Source: an uncultured Dorea sp.
GTDB lineage: Bacteria > Bacillota > Clostridia > Lachnospirales > Lachnospiraceae
Direction: 5' to 3'
Assembly: GCA_947645355.1 (NCBI GenBank)
Contig: CANSCI010000006.1
Coordinates: 1 to 56,197 of the forward strand
DNA: 56,197 nucleotides
This document shows, one piece after another, positions 1-8,184 of the stretch; position 1 is the first letter of the stretch; every line of letters starts with the position of its first letter. The translations under genes were made by a program, and so were the position numbers. The notes under the pieces were generated by a model. It saw only the letters and a program-made list of their open reading frames with translations, was not told the DNA's origin and did not search any database.

Positions 1-533
1 TTTCCAGAGGTCACTACCTTTATTTCCTGCTCAAAATGTTCCCGGAAAAAAGGAAAGAGCCGATCCGGGTTTTCAAAATCGCACATTGCGAGCTTCAGGA
101 TGGGGGCTGTTACTTCGTGCAGGTCTTCCACCACATCCATATCGTATTTGACCACATTTTTTATGTGGGAGATGAAGTGTTCGTCTTTAGAGTCGGTGTA
201 GCAGCGTCCTTCGCAGGACAAAAGGCAGCTGCAGCCGTTGTATTTTTTTGAATAGTCGACAATGCGAAGTCCAAGTTCCCGGTCAATGAAGCCCCGGGAG
301 ATTACCTCATGGTTGTGGATGCACAGGGAACCATTCTCGGCAATGTAAGAGATCTCATCCTGAACAGGCCCGAACATCCGGTACATATTGTTGTATTGGC
401 GTCCGCTGGCGGCTATAAAGTGGATTTCGTGTTTCTTAAGCTCCCGGATCAGGTCAAAAACTTCCTCACTCAGATTCTGTGCACCTCCGTGGAGCAGAGT
501 TCCGTCGAGGTCACTTGCGATATATTTTATCAT
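1..533 (-). CDS. HAD-superfamily (Cof-type) phosphatase, 3' end outside window
   Basis: The reading frame starts at the ATG complementary to 531-533, behind a good AAGGAGAG site, and runs off the left edge, so only the first 177 codons are visible. The N-terminus reads IASDLDGTLL, the HAD motif I in which the first Asp is the nucleophile and the second the acid/base. An AASGRQ segment near residue 42 fits motif II of the Cof subfamily. Such proteins dephosphorylate small phosphorylated metabolites such as sugar phosphates or flavin intermediates; the substrate cannot be read from sequence. It is divergent from rpiB, with about 90 bp between them. Confidence 0.85.
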   Translation of the reverse strand, partial: MIKYIASDLDGTLLHGGAQNLSEEVFDLIRELKKHEIHFIAASGRQYNNMYRMFGPVQDEISYIAENGSLCIHNHEVISRGFIDRELGLRIVDYSKKYNGCSCLLSCEGRCYTDSKDEHFISHIKNVVKYDMDVVEDLHEVTAPILKLAMCDFENPDRLFPFFREHFEQEIKVVTSG

Positions 534-626
534 GGAAATACTCTCCTTTTTTATTCATGTATTGCGAACTAAACATGTAACCATTATAATATAAAAAGAA
601 TATGAATGGAAGAAGAGGTTAAAAGA

Positions 627-1067
627 ATGAAAATAGGAATCGGAAATGACCATGCGGCAGTGGAGATGAAACAGGATGTGGCGGCATACCTGGAGGAAAA
701 AGGGTATGAGGTAGTTAATTATGGGACAGACACTCATGACAGCTGCAATTATCCGGATTACGGCGAGAAGGTAGGAAGGGCTGTAGCAGGAGGAGAGGTG
801 GATCTGGGAATCCTGATCTGCGGGACCGGAGTGGGAATCTCTCTTGCGGCCAACAAGGTAAAGGGCGTGCGTGCAGTTGTATGCTCAGAGCCATATTCTG
901 CAAAACTGTCCAGGCAGCATAATAATACGAATGTGCTGGCATTCGGCGCAAGGGTGATCGGGATCGAGATGGCCAAGATGATTATCGACGAGTGGCTCGA
1001 TGCAGAGTTTATGGGCGGGAGGCACCAGACACGAGTTGATATGATTATGGCAATCGAAGAGAAATAA
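627..1067 (+). CDS. rpiB: Ribose-5-phosphate isomerase B
   Basis: A 146-residue protein matching the RpiB/LacAB family. It has an N-terminal IGNDHAA segment, the CGTGVGISLAANK loop with the catalytic Cys near residue 65, and the RQHNNTNVLAFG segment. RpiB interconverts ribose-5-phosphate and ribulose-5-phosphate in the cytosolic pentose phosphate pathway; some paralogues act on allose or galactose phosphates. The ATG at 627 is preferred over an in-frame ATG at 606 because the purine-rich AGAAGAGG site (611-618) sits 8 nt before it and the extra seven residues are not family-like. Confidence 0.93.
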   Translation: MKIGIGNDHAAVEMKQDVAAYLEEKGYEVVNYGTDTHDSCNYPDYGEKVGRAVAGGEVDLGILICGTGVGISLAANKVKGVRAVVCSEPYSAKLSRQHNNTNVLAFGARVIGIEMAKMIIDEWLDAEFMGGRHQTRVDMIMAIEEK

Positions 1068-1079
1068 ATGCTTTTCATG

Positions 1080-1129
1080 GCGTTTTCCCTCCTATTGCAT
1101 ATAGTAATAAAAAACGCTATATGAGGAGG
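1080..1129 (+). promoter_or_regulatory. Hairpin that sequesters the ribosome site of the amidase gene
   Basis: CCTCCT (1088-1093) is complementary to the AGGAGG Shine-Dalgarno (1124-1129). CATATAG (1098-1104) is complementary to CTATATG (1117-1123), so both stack into one hairpin covering the ribosome site. A competing pairing, GCGTTTT (1080-1086) with AAAACGC (1111-1117), would open it. This is seen directly as base complementarity; translational control is an inference. Confidence 0.45.
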
Positions 1130-1137
1130 AAGAATAC

Positions 1138-1893
1138 ATGCCATATTCAATCATGTTAGATGCCGGCCACGGAGGCAGTGACCCGGGGGCGACCTATTAC
1201 GGGCGGCAGGAAAAGGATGATACACTCCGCCTGACTCTTGCGATAGGGGAGATACTGCAGAATAACGGAATTGACGTGGAGTATACGCGGACAACGGATG
1301 TATATGAGACTCCGTATCAGAAGGCTATGGAAGCAAATAATGCGGGGGTGGATTTTTTTGTTTCCATCCACCGGAATTCTTACCCGACCGATAATGAGGT
1401 ATCAGGGGTGGAGAGCCTGGTCTACGACCTTTCCGGGATCAAATACGAGATGGCTCAGAATATTAATGCACAGCTGGAGACCGTCGGATTCGTGAACCTG
1501 GGAGTAAAGGCAAGACCTAACCTGGTCGTTTTAAGAAGAACGAATATGCCGGCAGTGCTGGTGGAGGCAGGATTTATCAATTCTGACGTGGATAATGCAT
1601 TATTTGATAATAATTTTGAGGACATAGCCCGGGCGATCGCAGACGGGATTCTTGATACTCTGAATGAAGGGGAACAGAATGCATATTACAGAGTGCAGGT
1701 AGGTCTGTTCAGAAACTGGAATTATGCACAGAGGCTGCTTGATGAGCTGGCTGCCCAGGGGTTCCCGGCATTTCTGGATGATTCCGGGCCATACATCAGC
1801 GTACAGGTAGGAGGATATGACCAGTTAAGTGATGCGGCAGAGATGGAGCGAAGGCTCAGGCAGGCCGGGTATGATACGCTGATCATAAGCTGA
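1138..1893 (+). CDS. N-acetylmuramoyl-L-alanine amidase with SPOR domain (CwlC-like)
   Basis: 251 residues. The N-terminal Amidase_3 domain (about 1-175) shows the zinc-site pattern: H11 in DAGHGG, E25, H78 in VSIHRNS, and the catalytic E143 in LVEAGF. Residues about 180-250 form a SPOR domain (YYRVQVGLF...YISVQVGGY), which binds denuded peptidoglycan glycan strands. The enzyme cleaves the MurNAc-L-Ala bond. There is no signal peptide. Length, domain order and lack of a signal resemble Bacillus CwlC, the mother-cell lysis amidase of sporulation; that role is inferred from family. The ribosome site AGGAGG is buried in a hairpin (1088-1129). Confidence 0.88.
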   Translation: MPYSIMLDAGHGGSDPGATYYGRQEKDDTLRLTLAIGEILQNNGIDVEYTRTTDVYETPYQKAMEANNAGVDFFVSIHRNSYPTDNEVSGVESLVYDLSGIKYEMAQNINAQLETVGFVNLGVKARPNLVVLRRTNMPAVLVEAGFINSDVDNALFDNNFEDIARAIADGILDTLNEGEQNAYYRVQVGLFRNWNYAQRLLDELAAQGFPAFLDDSGPYISVQVGGYDQLSDAAEMERRLRQAGYDTLIIS

Positions 1894-1942
1894 GATCCGG
1901 GAAATATGCTCTTGTTAAGAAAGGCTGGCATAGGCAGAACAT

Positions 1943-1985
1943 AAAAATGGTATGCAAAACGGATTCCGGTTGCATACCATTATTG
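1943..1985. terminator. Bidirectional terminator between amidase and CNNM genes
   Basis: Perfect 11-bp stem ATGGTATGCAA (1947-1957) / TTGCATACCAT (1970-1980), with A-rich and T-rich flanks, between two convergent genes. Confidence 0.8.
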
Positions 1986-2005
1986 TCGTAAAAATGTAAA
2001 GTGTA

Positions 2006-3292
2006 TTATTCCTCAGAGGAACGTTCCCCGTTATCAGATTCTGGCTCCGGGAGATATGCGTGAACGCTTTCAATGCGGTTTTTGTCCAGTGATTCCACAA
2101 TCAGACGAATCCCGTCTTCTGTGACAATAGAATCTCCGGTCTCCGGGAGGCGGTCCAGATGCTCAATAATAAATCCGCCCAGGGAATCATAATCTTCTGA
2201 CGCAAGATTCAGATCCAGCCGGTCATTCAGGTCATCCAGGTTCATGGAGCCCTCGATAATATATTCGCGCTCGCCGACTTCCTTTACAAAGTCCTCTTCA
2301 TTTTCATCGTACTCGTCATGGATTTCACCTACGATCTCCTCCAGAATATCCTCCAGAGTGATCAGTCCTGCGGTCTCTCCGTATTCATCCAGCACGATTG
2401 CAATATTGAAGGACGCCTGGCGCATCTCTACCAATAACTCGGAGATGCTTTTGTACTCATAAGTAAAATAAGCCTCGCGCAGAATATCACGAATGTGGAA
2501 TTCCTTTGTATTGTCAAAAAGAAGGAGATCTTTCATATTGATTGTTCCGATCACGTTGTCGGTGGTCTCCTGAAATACCGGGAGCCGTGTAAATTTATCT
2601 TCCCGGAAAAGTTCGATCAGTTCCTCATAGGTAGATTCCGCGTCCGCAAAGGTCACGTGTACACGGGGAACCATGACGTCCTTGGCCCGGGCGTCGCCCA
2701 GGTCAAATACATTATATATCATTTCTTTTTCGTCGGATTCAATCACTCCGTCCTCGTGGCTTACATCCACGATGGTTCGCAGCTCATTTTCTGTCATGGC
2801 GCGTTTTCCTGCCTTAGGATCAACCCGCAGGAGGAATAATACTCCCATGGACATCCCATTTATAATAAAGATGGCAGGTGTCATGACCTTCATAAAGATA
2901 CGGATGATCGGTGCGTAGATCAGTGCCATCTTTTCCGCGTGTATCGTGGCCATTGTTTTTGGAGTAATCTCTCCGAATAAAAGAATAGCCACCGTCAAAA
3001 CCGCGCTGGCTATGGCAACCATTGAACCGCCGAAGCTGTAAGCGAGGGAGGTTGTAAGGGAAGCCGCAGACAGGTTTACGATGTTGTTGCCTATTAAGAT
3101 GGCGCTTAACATTTTGCCGGAGTTATCCGTTATTTCTAATACTGTTTTTGCACGTTTGCTTCCTTCATCGGCAAGACTGCGGATCCGAATTTTGTTGACG
3201 GTAGTCAGCGCTGTTTCAGCAGATGAGAAAAAGGCAGAAAGCAATAATAAAATCAATAGAATTATAAGTTGCGTGGCGTCACCCGAGTCCAA
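2006..3292 (-). CDS. CNNM/HlyC-CorC family membrane protein with CBS domains
   Basis: 428 residues starting at TTG (3290-3292), with an AGGAG site about 9 nt upstream; no ATG is better placed. The N-terminal half carries the DUF21 transmembrane segments (LIILLILLLLSAFFSSAETAL, then helices near 60-160). The middle holds a pair of CBS modules (VMVPRVHVTFADAE..., AYFTYEYKSISELLVEMR). The C-terminus is a CorC_HlyC domain ending in an acidic tail. Family members are implicated in Mg2+/Co2+ efflux or resistance and bind adenine nucleotides through the CBS pair. It is divergent from murB. Confidence 0.88.
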   Translation of the reverse strand: MDSGDATQLIILLILLLLSAFFSSAETALTTVNKIRIRSLADEGSKRAKTVLEITDNSGKMLSAILIGNNIVNLSAASLTTSLAYSFGGSMVAIASAVLTVAILLFGEITPKTMATIHAEKMALIYAPIIRIFMKVMTPAIFIINGMSMGVLFLLRVDPKAGKRAMTENELRTIVDVSHEDGVIESDEKEMIYNVFDLGDARAKDVMVPRVHVTFADAESTYEELIELFREDKFTRLPVFQETTDNVIGTINMKDLLLFDNTKEFHIRDILREAYFTYEYKSISELLVEMRQASFNIAIVLDEYGETAGLITLEDILEEIVGEIHDEYDENEEDFVKEVGEREYIIEGSMNLDDLNDRLDLNLASEDYDSLGGFIIEHLDRLPETGDSIVTEDGIRLIVESLDKNRIESVHAYLPEPESDNGERSSEE

Positions 3293-3375
3293 TGCTCAAT
3301 CACTCCTTTTACAAGATTCATTATAGTTTATACGCCACTAATATAACGCATTTTCATTGATTTTGCAAGAGTACG

Positions 3376-3404
3376 TTGAATTTGGGGTATATTTATTGTA
3401 TGAT
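3376..3404 (+). promoter_or_regulatory. Sigma-A-type promoter for murB operon
   Basis: TTGAAT (3376-3381), 17-nt spacer, TATGAT (3399-3404). It lies about 105 bp before the chosen murB start. Confidence 0.6.
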
Positions 3405-3509
3405 ATAATTGTTATCGAAAATCCTGTGGACAGTAATAGCATTATTGTTTATACAGGTTTTTGCATTTTGAACGCAAGTATTAGTGAAGAGGGGAGTTCA
3501 GGTAATCAT

Positions 3510-4421
3510 ATGAACCAGAGGTTTTTTGAAGAGTTAACAAAGATTCTGCCCAGGGAGCGGGTGAAGGTTGATGAGCCTATGGAAAACCATACTACGTTCC
3601 GCGTGGGCGGTCCTGCTGATTTTTTTGTCACATTGGCGAAGAAGGAGGAGGCAGCGGCAGTCCTTAGATGCTGTGCCAGGCAGGGGATGCCTTATTATAT
3701 TATAGGAAACGGGAGTAATCTCCTGGTGTCGGATCAGGGATACCGGGGTGTCATTATCCAGATTTTTAAGTGCATGAATCAGGTGGAATGTGAAGGGAAT
3801 CTGATCACGGCACAGGCGGGAGCGCTCCTGTCGGCGGTGGCAGCCAGGGCGCTTAAGGAAGGGCTTGCCGGATTTGAATTTGCTGCAGGGATTCCGGGGA
3901 CTCTCGGAGGTGCCTGCGTGATGAACGCAGGCGCCTATGGCGGAGAGATGCGGGATGTACTAAAGAGCGTGACGGTGCTGACAGAACAGGGGGAGACAGT
4001 CACGCTGCAAAGGCACGAGCTTGAACTCGGATACAGAACAAGCATCATAGCAAAGAAAAATTACATTGTATTGGAGGCTGTTCTTGAGCTTGAGAAGGGG
4101 GACCCGGAGAGTATCAGATCCCGCATGGAAGAATTGGGGCAGAAGAGGAGCGCCAAACAGCCGCTGGAATATCCAAGCGCCGGGAGTACATTTAAAAGAC
4201 CGGAAGGATATTTTGCCGGAAAGTTGATTGAAGATACAGGGCTTCGCGGATTTCAGGTGGGGGGAGCCCAGGTTTCACAAAAGCACTGTGGATTTGTGAT
4301 TAATAAGGATAAAGCTACGGCGGCTGAGATTGCAGAGCTGATGCGGCAGGTATCGGAGAAGGTAGAGGAGAAGTTCGGCGTCAGGCTTGAACCCGAGGTA
4401 AAGAGGCTGGGGGAATTCTAA
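3510..4421 (+). CDS. murB: UDP-N-acetylenolpyruvoylglucosamine reductase
   Basis: 303 residues from the ATG at 3510. The longer open frame back to 3357 runs over the promoter and is not MurB-like. MurB reduces UDP-GlcNAc-enolpyruvate to UDP-MurNAc using NADPH and FAD, the second committed step of peptidoglycan precursor synthesis. Visible motifs are the FAD-binding GNGSNLLV (about 67-74), GIPGTLGGACVMNAGAYGGE (about 128-147), the Tyr-containing LGYRTS, and the conserved end segment SAGSTFKRPEG with its active-site Ser; the pattern fits type II MurB. The first gene of an apparent operon with rapZ, one base apart. Confidence 0.95.
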   Translation: MNQRFFEELTKILPRERVKVDEPMENHTTFRVGGPADFFVTLAKKEEAAAVLRCCARQGMPYYIIGNGSNLLVSDQGYRGVIIQIFKCMNQVECEGNLITAQAGALLSAVAARALKEGLAGFEFAAGIPGTLGGACVMNAGAYGGEMRDVLKSVTVLTEQGETVTLQRHELELGYRTSIIAKKNYIVLEAVLELEKGDPESIRSRMEELGQKRSAKQPLEYPSAGSTFKRPEGYFAGKLIEDTGLRGFQVGGAQVSQKHCGFVINKDKATAAEIAELMRQVSEKVEEKFGVRLEPEVKRLGEF

Positions 4422-4422
4422 G

Positions 4423-5304
4423 ATGAGATTTGTGATTGTTACAGGCATGTCGGGGGCAGGGAAGACGACAGCCCTTAAAATGCTGGAGGATATGGGATAT
4501 TTTTGTGTCGATAACCTTCCGGTGCCGTTGATTCCTATATTGGCTGATTCTCTGCGGACACCGGGCACGGAGATGGGCAAGACTGCCCTTGGCGTAGATA
4601 TCCGCAGCGGAGAGACATTTAAAGAGCTTGAGAGAGTGTTGAAGGAGTTAGACAGCAGTGATCTGAAATATGAGATTCTGTATCTGGAGTCCAGTGACCA
4701 TGTACTGGTAAAGCGCTATAAAGAGACAAGAAGGTTCCATCCTTTGTCGGGAAATAATGAAAGGGTGGATAAGGGGATCGAAAAAGAGAGAGAAAAACTT
4801 GGCTTCCTTAAGAAAAAAGCGGACTACCTTCTGGATACCAGTCATATGCTTACAAGAGAATTGAAAAGAGAGCTGAATAAAATCTTTGTGGAGAACAAAG
4901 AATATAAGAACCTTTATATTACGGTATTGTCTTTTGGATTCAAATACGGGATCCCAAGTGACGCGGATCTGGTATTCGATGTTCGTTTTCTGCCGAATCC
5001 TTATTATATAGAAGAATTGCGGGCAAAGAGCGGCAACGATAAAGAGGTGAAGGACTACGTAATGGCAAATTACAAGGCCGGGGAGTTCTTATCCATGCTG
5101 ACAGGTATGGTGCAGTTTTTGATTCCGGATTATATTGCAGAAGGAAAGACACAGCTTGTGATCGCTGTGGGATGTACCGGGGGCAAGCACAGGTCAGTGA
5201 CGCTGGCCAATGCGCTGTATGAAATTCTGGACCGTTCGGAGCATTATGGTATACGGATTGAGCACAGGGACATTGAGAAGGACGCGGTCACAAAGGCAAG
5301 ATAG
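4423..5304 (+). CDS. rapZ: RNase adapter / nucleotide-binding protein RapZ (YvcJ)
   Basis: 293 residues. Walker A GMSGAGKT lies at residues 8-15, followed by a DMGYFCVDNLP segment typical of RapZ/YvcJ, and the C-terminal block FGFKYG...VGCTGGKHRSV. In Enterobacteria RapZ guides RNase E to GlmZ; in Firmicutes YvcJ is a GTP/ATP-binding protein whose direct target is less clear. It starts one base after the murB stop and is followed by whiA, matching the conserved Gram-positive order rapZ-(yvcK)-whiA-crh. No yvcK homologue is present between rapZ and whiA here. Confidence 0.93.
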   Translation: MRFVIVTGMSGAGKTTALKMLEDMGYFCVDNLPVPLIPILADSLRTPGTEMGKTALGVDIRSGETFKELERVLKELDSSDLKYEILYLESSDHVLVKRYKETRRFHPLSGNNERVDKGIEKEREKLGFLKKKADYLLDTSHMLTRELKRELNKIFVENKEYKNLYITVLSFGFKYGIPSDADLVFDVRFLPNPYYIEELRAKSGNDKEVKDYVMANYKAGEFLSMLTGMVQFLIPDYIAEGKTQLVIAVGCTGGKHRSVTLANALYEILDRSEHYGIRIEHRDIEKDAVTKAR

Positions 5305-5313
5305 GAGCAGGGA

Positions 5314-6195
5314 ATGTCATTTTCAGGGAAGATAAAAGCGGAACTGACCGACAGCTATTCAAAAGCAAGACACTGCAATCTGGCTGAATTGTCGGCAATC
5401 GTGCATATGTCCGGCGAATTTTCAGAGGACAGGCAAGGGGTGTGTACCCTCAGGTTTGACACGGAAAATTTTCCAGTTGCAAGAAAATGCTTTACATTAA
5501 TGGGAAAAACATTTAATATAGAATCGTATATCGTAATTCGGAGAAATTCGGCAAAAGACAGCTGGAGTTATTCTCTTTGCTTTAAAGGGCAGGAACTCCT
5601 TGCAGTGAAGAATACGATCGTGCAGGCTGTCTGTTGTAAAAGAGCCTATATCAGGGGCGCTTTTATTGCTGCCGGCTCTATGAGCGACCCGAGCAAATCC
5701 TATCATTTTGAGATCGTGTGCAATACGCGGGAACAGGCAGAGTATCTGAGAGATATGATCAACAGCTTTGATATGGAAGCCAAGATCGTGAAGCGTAAGA
5801 AGGCGCATGTCGTATATTTGAAGGAGGGAGCTCAGATCGTGGATATCCTCAATGTTATGGAGGCCCACGTATCCTTGATGGAACTTGAGAATGTAAGGAT
5901 CTTAAAGGAGATGCGCAATGCAGTCAACCGAAAAGTGAATTGCGAGACGGCCAATATTAACAAAACCGTTTCGGCTGCCGTGAGGCAGCTGGAGGATATT
6001 GTATACATCAGAGATACAACCGGTTTTGATCAATTGCCGGAAGGCTTAAAAGACGTTGCCCTTACACGTCTTGCCTATCCGGATGCAGCACTCAAGGAGT
6101 TGGGGAGTCTGCTTGAGAATCCAATCGGAAAATCGGGCGTGAACCACAGGCTGCGGAAATTAAGTGAGATAGCAGAAAAGCTAAGGGATCAGTAA
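5314..6195 (+). CDS. whiA: DNA-binding protein WhiA
   Basis: 293 residues. The N-terminal part (MSFSGKIKAELTD...) and the LAGLIDADG-like core (KRAYIRGAFIAAGSMSDP, about 109-126) are typical of WhiA; the C-terminus holds a helix-turn-helix (ALKELGSLL...GKSGVNHRLRKL). In actinomycetes WhiA controls sporulation genes; in Firmicutes it affects cell division and chromosome segregation. The ATG at 5314 follows a GGAGCAGGG site right after rapZ. It is cotranscribed with rapZ and the Crh-like gene, judging from 9- and 14-bp gaps. Confidence 0.93.
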   Translation: MSFSGKIKAELTDSYSKARHCNLAELSAIVHMSGEFSEDRQGVCTLRFDTENFPVARKCFTLMGKTFNIESYIVIRRNSAKDSWSYSLCFKGQELLAVKNTIVQAVCCKRAYIRGAFIAAGSMSDPSKSYHFEIVCNTREQAEYLRDMINSFDMEAKIVKRKKAHVVYLKEGAQIVDILNVMEAHVSLMELENVRILKEMRNAVNRKVNCETANINKTVSAAVRQLEDIVYIRDTTGFDQLPEGLKDVALTRLAYPDAALKELGSLLENPIGKSGVNHRLRKLSEIAEKLRDQ

Positions 6196-6209
6196 GGAGG
6201 ATAAGTGTT

Positions 6210-6467
6210 ATGGTAAAGAGACCCGTTACTATTCGGAACAATATGGATATGGAAAATCGTCCGATTGCCCATCTTGTACAGGAAGCAAGCCAGTATAAAA
6301 GCTCAGTATATATTGAGCTGGATGACAAGAAGATCAATGCCAAAAGCATTATGGGCATGATGAGTCTGGATCTGTCGGAGGGCACCAGCCTGACGGTTGT
6401 TGCAGAGGGCGAGGATGAGAACAACGCTGCAAATGGTGTAGAGGCATTTTTAGTATCCTGTGAATAG
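6210..6467 (+). CDS. HPr/Crh-like phosphocarrier-fold protein lacking the active His
   Basis: 85 residues with the length and fold signature of HPr. The position of the phosphotransfer His15 is Glu (E15-N16-R17-P18), while the regulatory Ser46 site is intact (AKSIMGMMSL). HPr passes phosphate from EI to sugar-specific EII through His15; without it the protein cannot serve PTS transport, but HPr kinase could still modify Ser46. Bacillus Crh has the same logic with Gln15 and acts as a CcpA co-regulator. Its place after whiA matches the Bacillus crh locus. Crh-like regulation is an inference. Confidence 0.85.
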   Translation: MVKRPVTIRNNMDMENRPIAHLVQEASQYKSSVYIELDDKKINAKSIMGMMSLDLSEGTSLTVVAEGEDENNAANGVEAFLVSCE

Positions 6468-6542
6468 TATGTATATACATAGATATAGGAGAGGAGTGGG
6501 CATAAGGTATGTCCACTTTGTTGCATTGTAGGAGGCAGGAAG

Positions 6543-7442
6543 ATGAAGCGATTATTATTTATTTACAACCCGCGGGCAGGGAAAGAACTGCTTAGGCCGG
6601 CGATATCCGATATTGTGGATATATTTGTAAAGGCAGGGTATGAGGTAGTGATCTACCCGACCCAGGCTTACAGGGACGCCTATAAGAAAGTGTTGAAATA
6701 CGACTCAGAGGAATACGACCTGATCGTGTGCAGCGGAGGGGACGGAACCCTTGATGAGGTGGTTACGGGAATGATGAAGCGCAAGCTGCGGGAGCCCATC
6801 GGCTACATCCCTACCGGGACGACCAATGATTTTGCCAACAGCCTTAAGATTCCCAGAAATATTATGGAGGCGGCGGACAATGCTGTGAATGGTTCTGTAT
6901 TTTCCTGTGATGTGGGGAAGTTCAATGACGATATATTTGTCTACATCGCTGCTTTCGGTCTTTTTACCGATGTCTCCTACCAGACCAAGCAGGAGATGAA
7001 GAATATTTTGGGGCATGTGGCATATCTGCTGGAAGGGACAAAACGTATTTTTAATGTGCCGTCCTATCGGATCAAGGTTGCCCATGACGGTGAGGAGATA
7101 GAAGATGAATTTGTTTTCGGCATGGTCACAAATTCCAGATCCGTAGGCGGGTTCCGCAATATGATCGGAAAAAATGTTGTTTTTGACGACGGATTGTTTG
7201 AGGTTACCCTGGTTAAAACTCCGAAGAACCCCATAGCTCTTCAGGAGATTATCGCAGCGCTTTTGATTGAGCAGATAGACACGAAACATATGTATACCTT
7301 TAAAACCGGGAGGATCACGTTTGAATCTCTGGAAGAGATCCCATGGACGCTGGACGGGGAGTTTGGCGGCTCCCATGACGAAGTGGTGATTGAAAATCTG
7401 CAGAAGGAGCTGAAACTTATGGTTCCGGCGGATGCATTTTAG
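6543..7442 (+). CDS. Diacylglycerol/lipid kinase family protein (DgkB/YegS type)
   Basis: 299 residues. The N-terminal catalytic domain has FIYNPRAGK, the ATP-binding CSGGDGTLDEV (about 62-72) and PTGTTNDFANSL (about 95-106); the C-terminal beta-sandwich ends with an LDGEFGG segment. Family members phosphorylate diacylglycerol or related lipids at the membrane face, recycling lipids or making phosphatidate. The exact lipid cannot be read from sequence. A strong GGAGG site (6531-6535) precedes the ATG. Confidence 0.9.
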   Translation: MKRLLFIYNPRAGKELLRPAISDIVDIFVKAGYEVVIYPTQAYRDAYKKVLKYDSEEYDLIVCSGGDGTLDEVVTGMMKRKLREPIGYIPTGTTNDFANSLKIPRNIMEAADNAVNGSVFSCDVGKFNDDIFVYIAAFGLFTDVSYQTKQEMKNILGHVAYLLEGTKRIFNVPSYRIKVAHDGEEIEDEFVFGMVTNSRSVGGFRNMIGKNVVFDDGLFEVTLVKTPKNPIALQEIIAALLIEQIDTKHMYTFKTGRITFESLEEIPWTLDGEFGGSHDEVVIENLQKELKLMVPADAF

Positions 7443-7490
7443 GGTTCTGCACAGAATATAAAAAAATTACAAAATATTATAAAAAAGTAC

Positions 7491-7519
7491 TTGCTTATTT
7501 ATAGTTTGTTTGCTATAAT
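7491..7519 (+). promoter_or_regulatory. Promoter of tRNA-Glu
   Basis: TTGCTT (7491-7496), 17-nt spacer, TATAAT (7514-7519), ending 20 bp before the tRNA. Confidence 0.75.
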
Positions 7520-7539
7520 GGGCAAGTACGAAATGATAT

Positions 7540-7611
7540 GGCTCCCTGGTCAAGCGGTCAAGACGCTAGCCTCTCACGCTGGAATCAGGGGTTCGATTCC
7601 CCTGGGAGTCA
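7540..7611 (+). tRNA. tRNA-Glu (CTC)
   Basis: 72-nt cloverleaf. The acceptor stem GGCTCCC pairs with GGGAGTC, the anticodon loop is CTCTCAC with anticodon CTC, and the T arm holds GGTTCGATTCC. CCA is not encoded. It is a single-gene transcript with its own promoter and terminator. Confidence 0.93.
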
Positions 7612-7615
7612 TCTG

Positions 7616-7642
7616 AAAAAGCTCTGTTTACAGAGCTTTTTT
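7616..7642 (+). terminator. Terminator of tRNA-Glu
   Basis: AAAAAGCTCTG / CAGAGCTTTTTT with a 4-nt loop, immediately after the tRNA. Confidence 0.85.
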
Positions 7643-7674
7643 ACTTTATCATATCAGGAAACTTTTCTTTACTA

Positions 7675-8157
7675 ATGCCGCAGGATTGGGGAGGGCTGCT
7701 GTTGAGGACAGTATTGGCGCTGTTATTTTTAATTTATCTGGCCGCGGCCGGTGTCCATGACGCCGGGAAAAAGGAGATCCCGGACCGGTACGTGCTGGGA
7801 ATATGCCTGTTGGCGGCGGTATCGGCAATCACACTTGAGGATCCGGGATTGTCTTCCAGGCTTCTGGGCAGTTTGTGTGTCAGCGGGCCGCTTTTGCTGA
7901 CAGCGCTGGCAATTCCCGGAGCCTTCGGGGGCGGAGACATAAAACTGACGGCGGCAGCAGGGTTGTTCCTGGGCGTGAAGTCCACACTGGTCTCGGCGGT
8001 AATTGCATTTTTGCTGGGCGGCCTGTACAGTGTGTGGATATTGGCGGGAAAAAAAGGAAACAAAAAGACTGCAGTTGCTTTTGGGCCGTTTTTATGTGCC
8101 GGCATGGCAGCGGGAGTCCTGTGGGGAAACCGGCTGGCAGACTGGTACCTGCATTAA
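7675..8157 (+). CDS. Small A24-family prepilin peptidase-like membrane protein
   Basis: 160 residues, highly hydrophobic, with about five membrane segments. The two aspartate sites of type IV prepilin peptidases are visible: a DAGKKEIPDR segment near residue 28 and FGGGDIKL near residue 83. Family enzymes cleave leader peptides of type IV pilin-like proteins in the membrane. This one lacks the N-terminal methylase domain, so it is a short, peptidase-only form. No pilin genes are visible nearby, so its substrate is unknown. The ribosome site is weak (AGGAAAC, 15 nt upstream). Confidence 0.75.
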   Translation: MPQDWGGLLLRTVLALLFLIYLAAAGVHDAGKKEIPDRYVLGICLLAAVSAITLEDPGLSSRLLGSLCVSGPLLLTALAIPGAFGGGDIKLTAAAGLFLGVKSTLVSAVIAFLLGGLYSVWILAGKKGNKKTAVAFGPFLCAGMAAGVLWGNRLADWYLH

Positions 8158-8184
8158 AATACAGAGAATCAGGAGGAGATGAAG

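Noticed and set aside
3357..3509. N-terminal extension of murB
   Set aside because: It overlaps the promoter and encodes residues unlike MurB; the ATG at 3510 gives the normal length.
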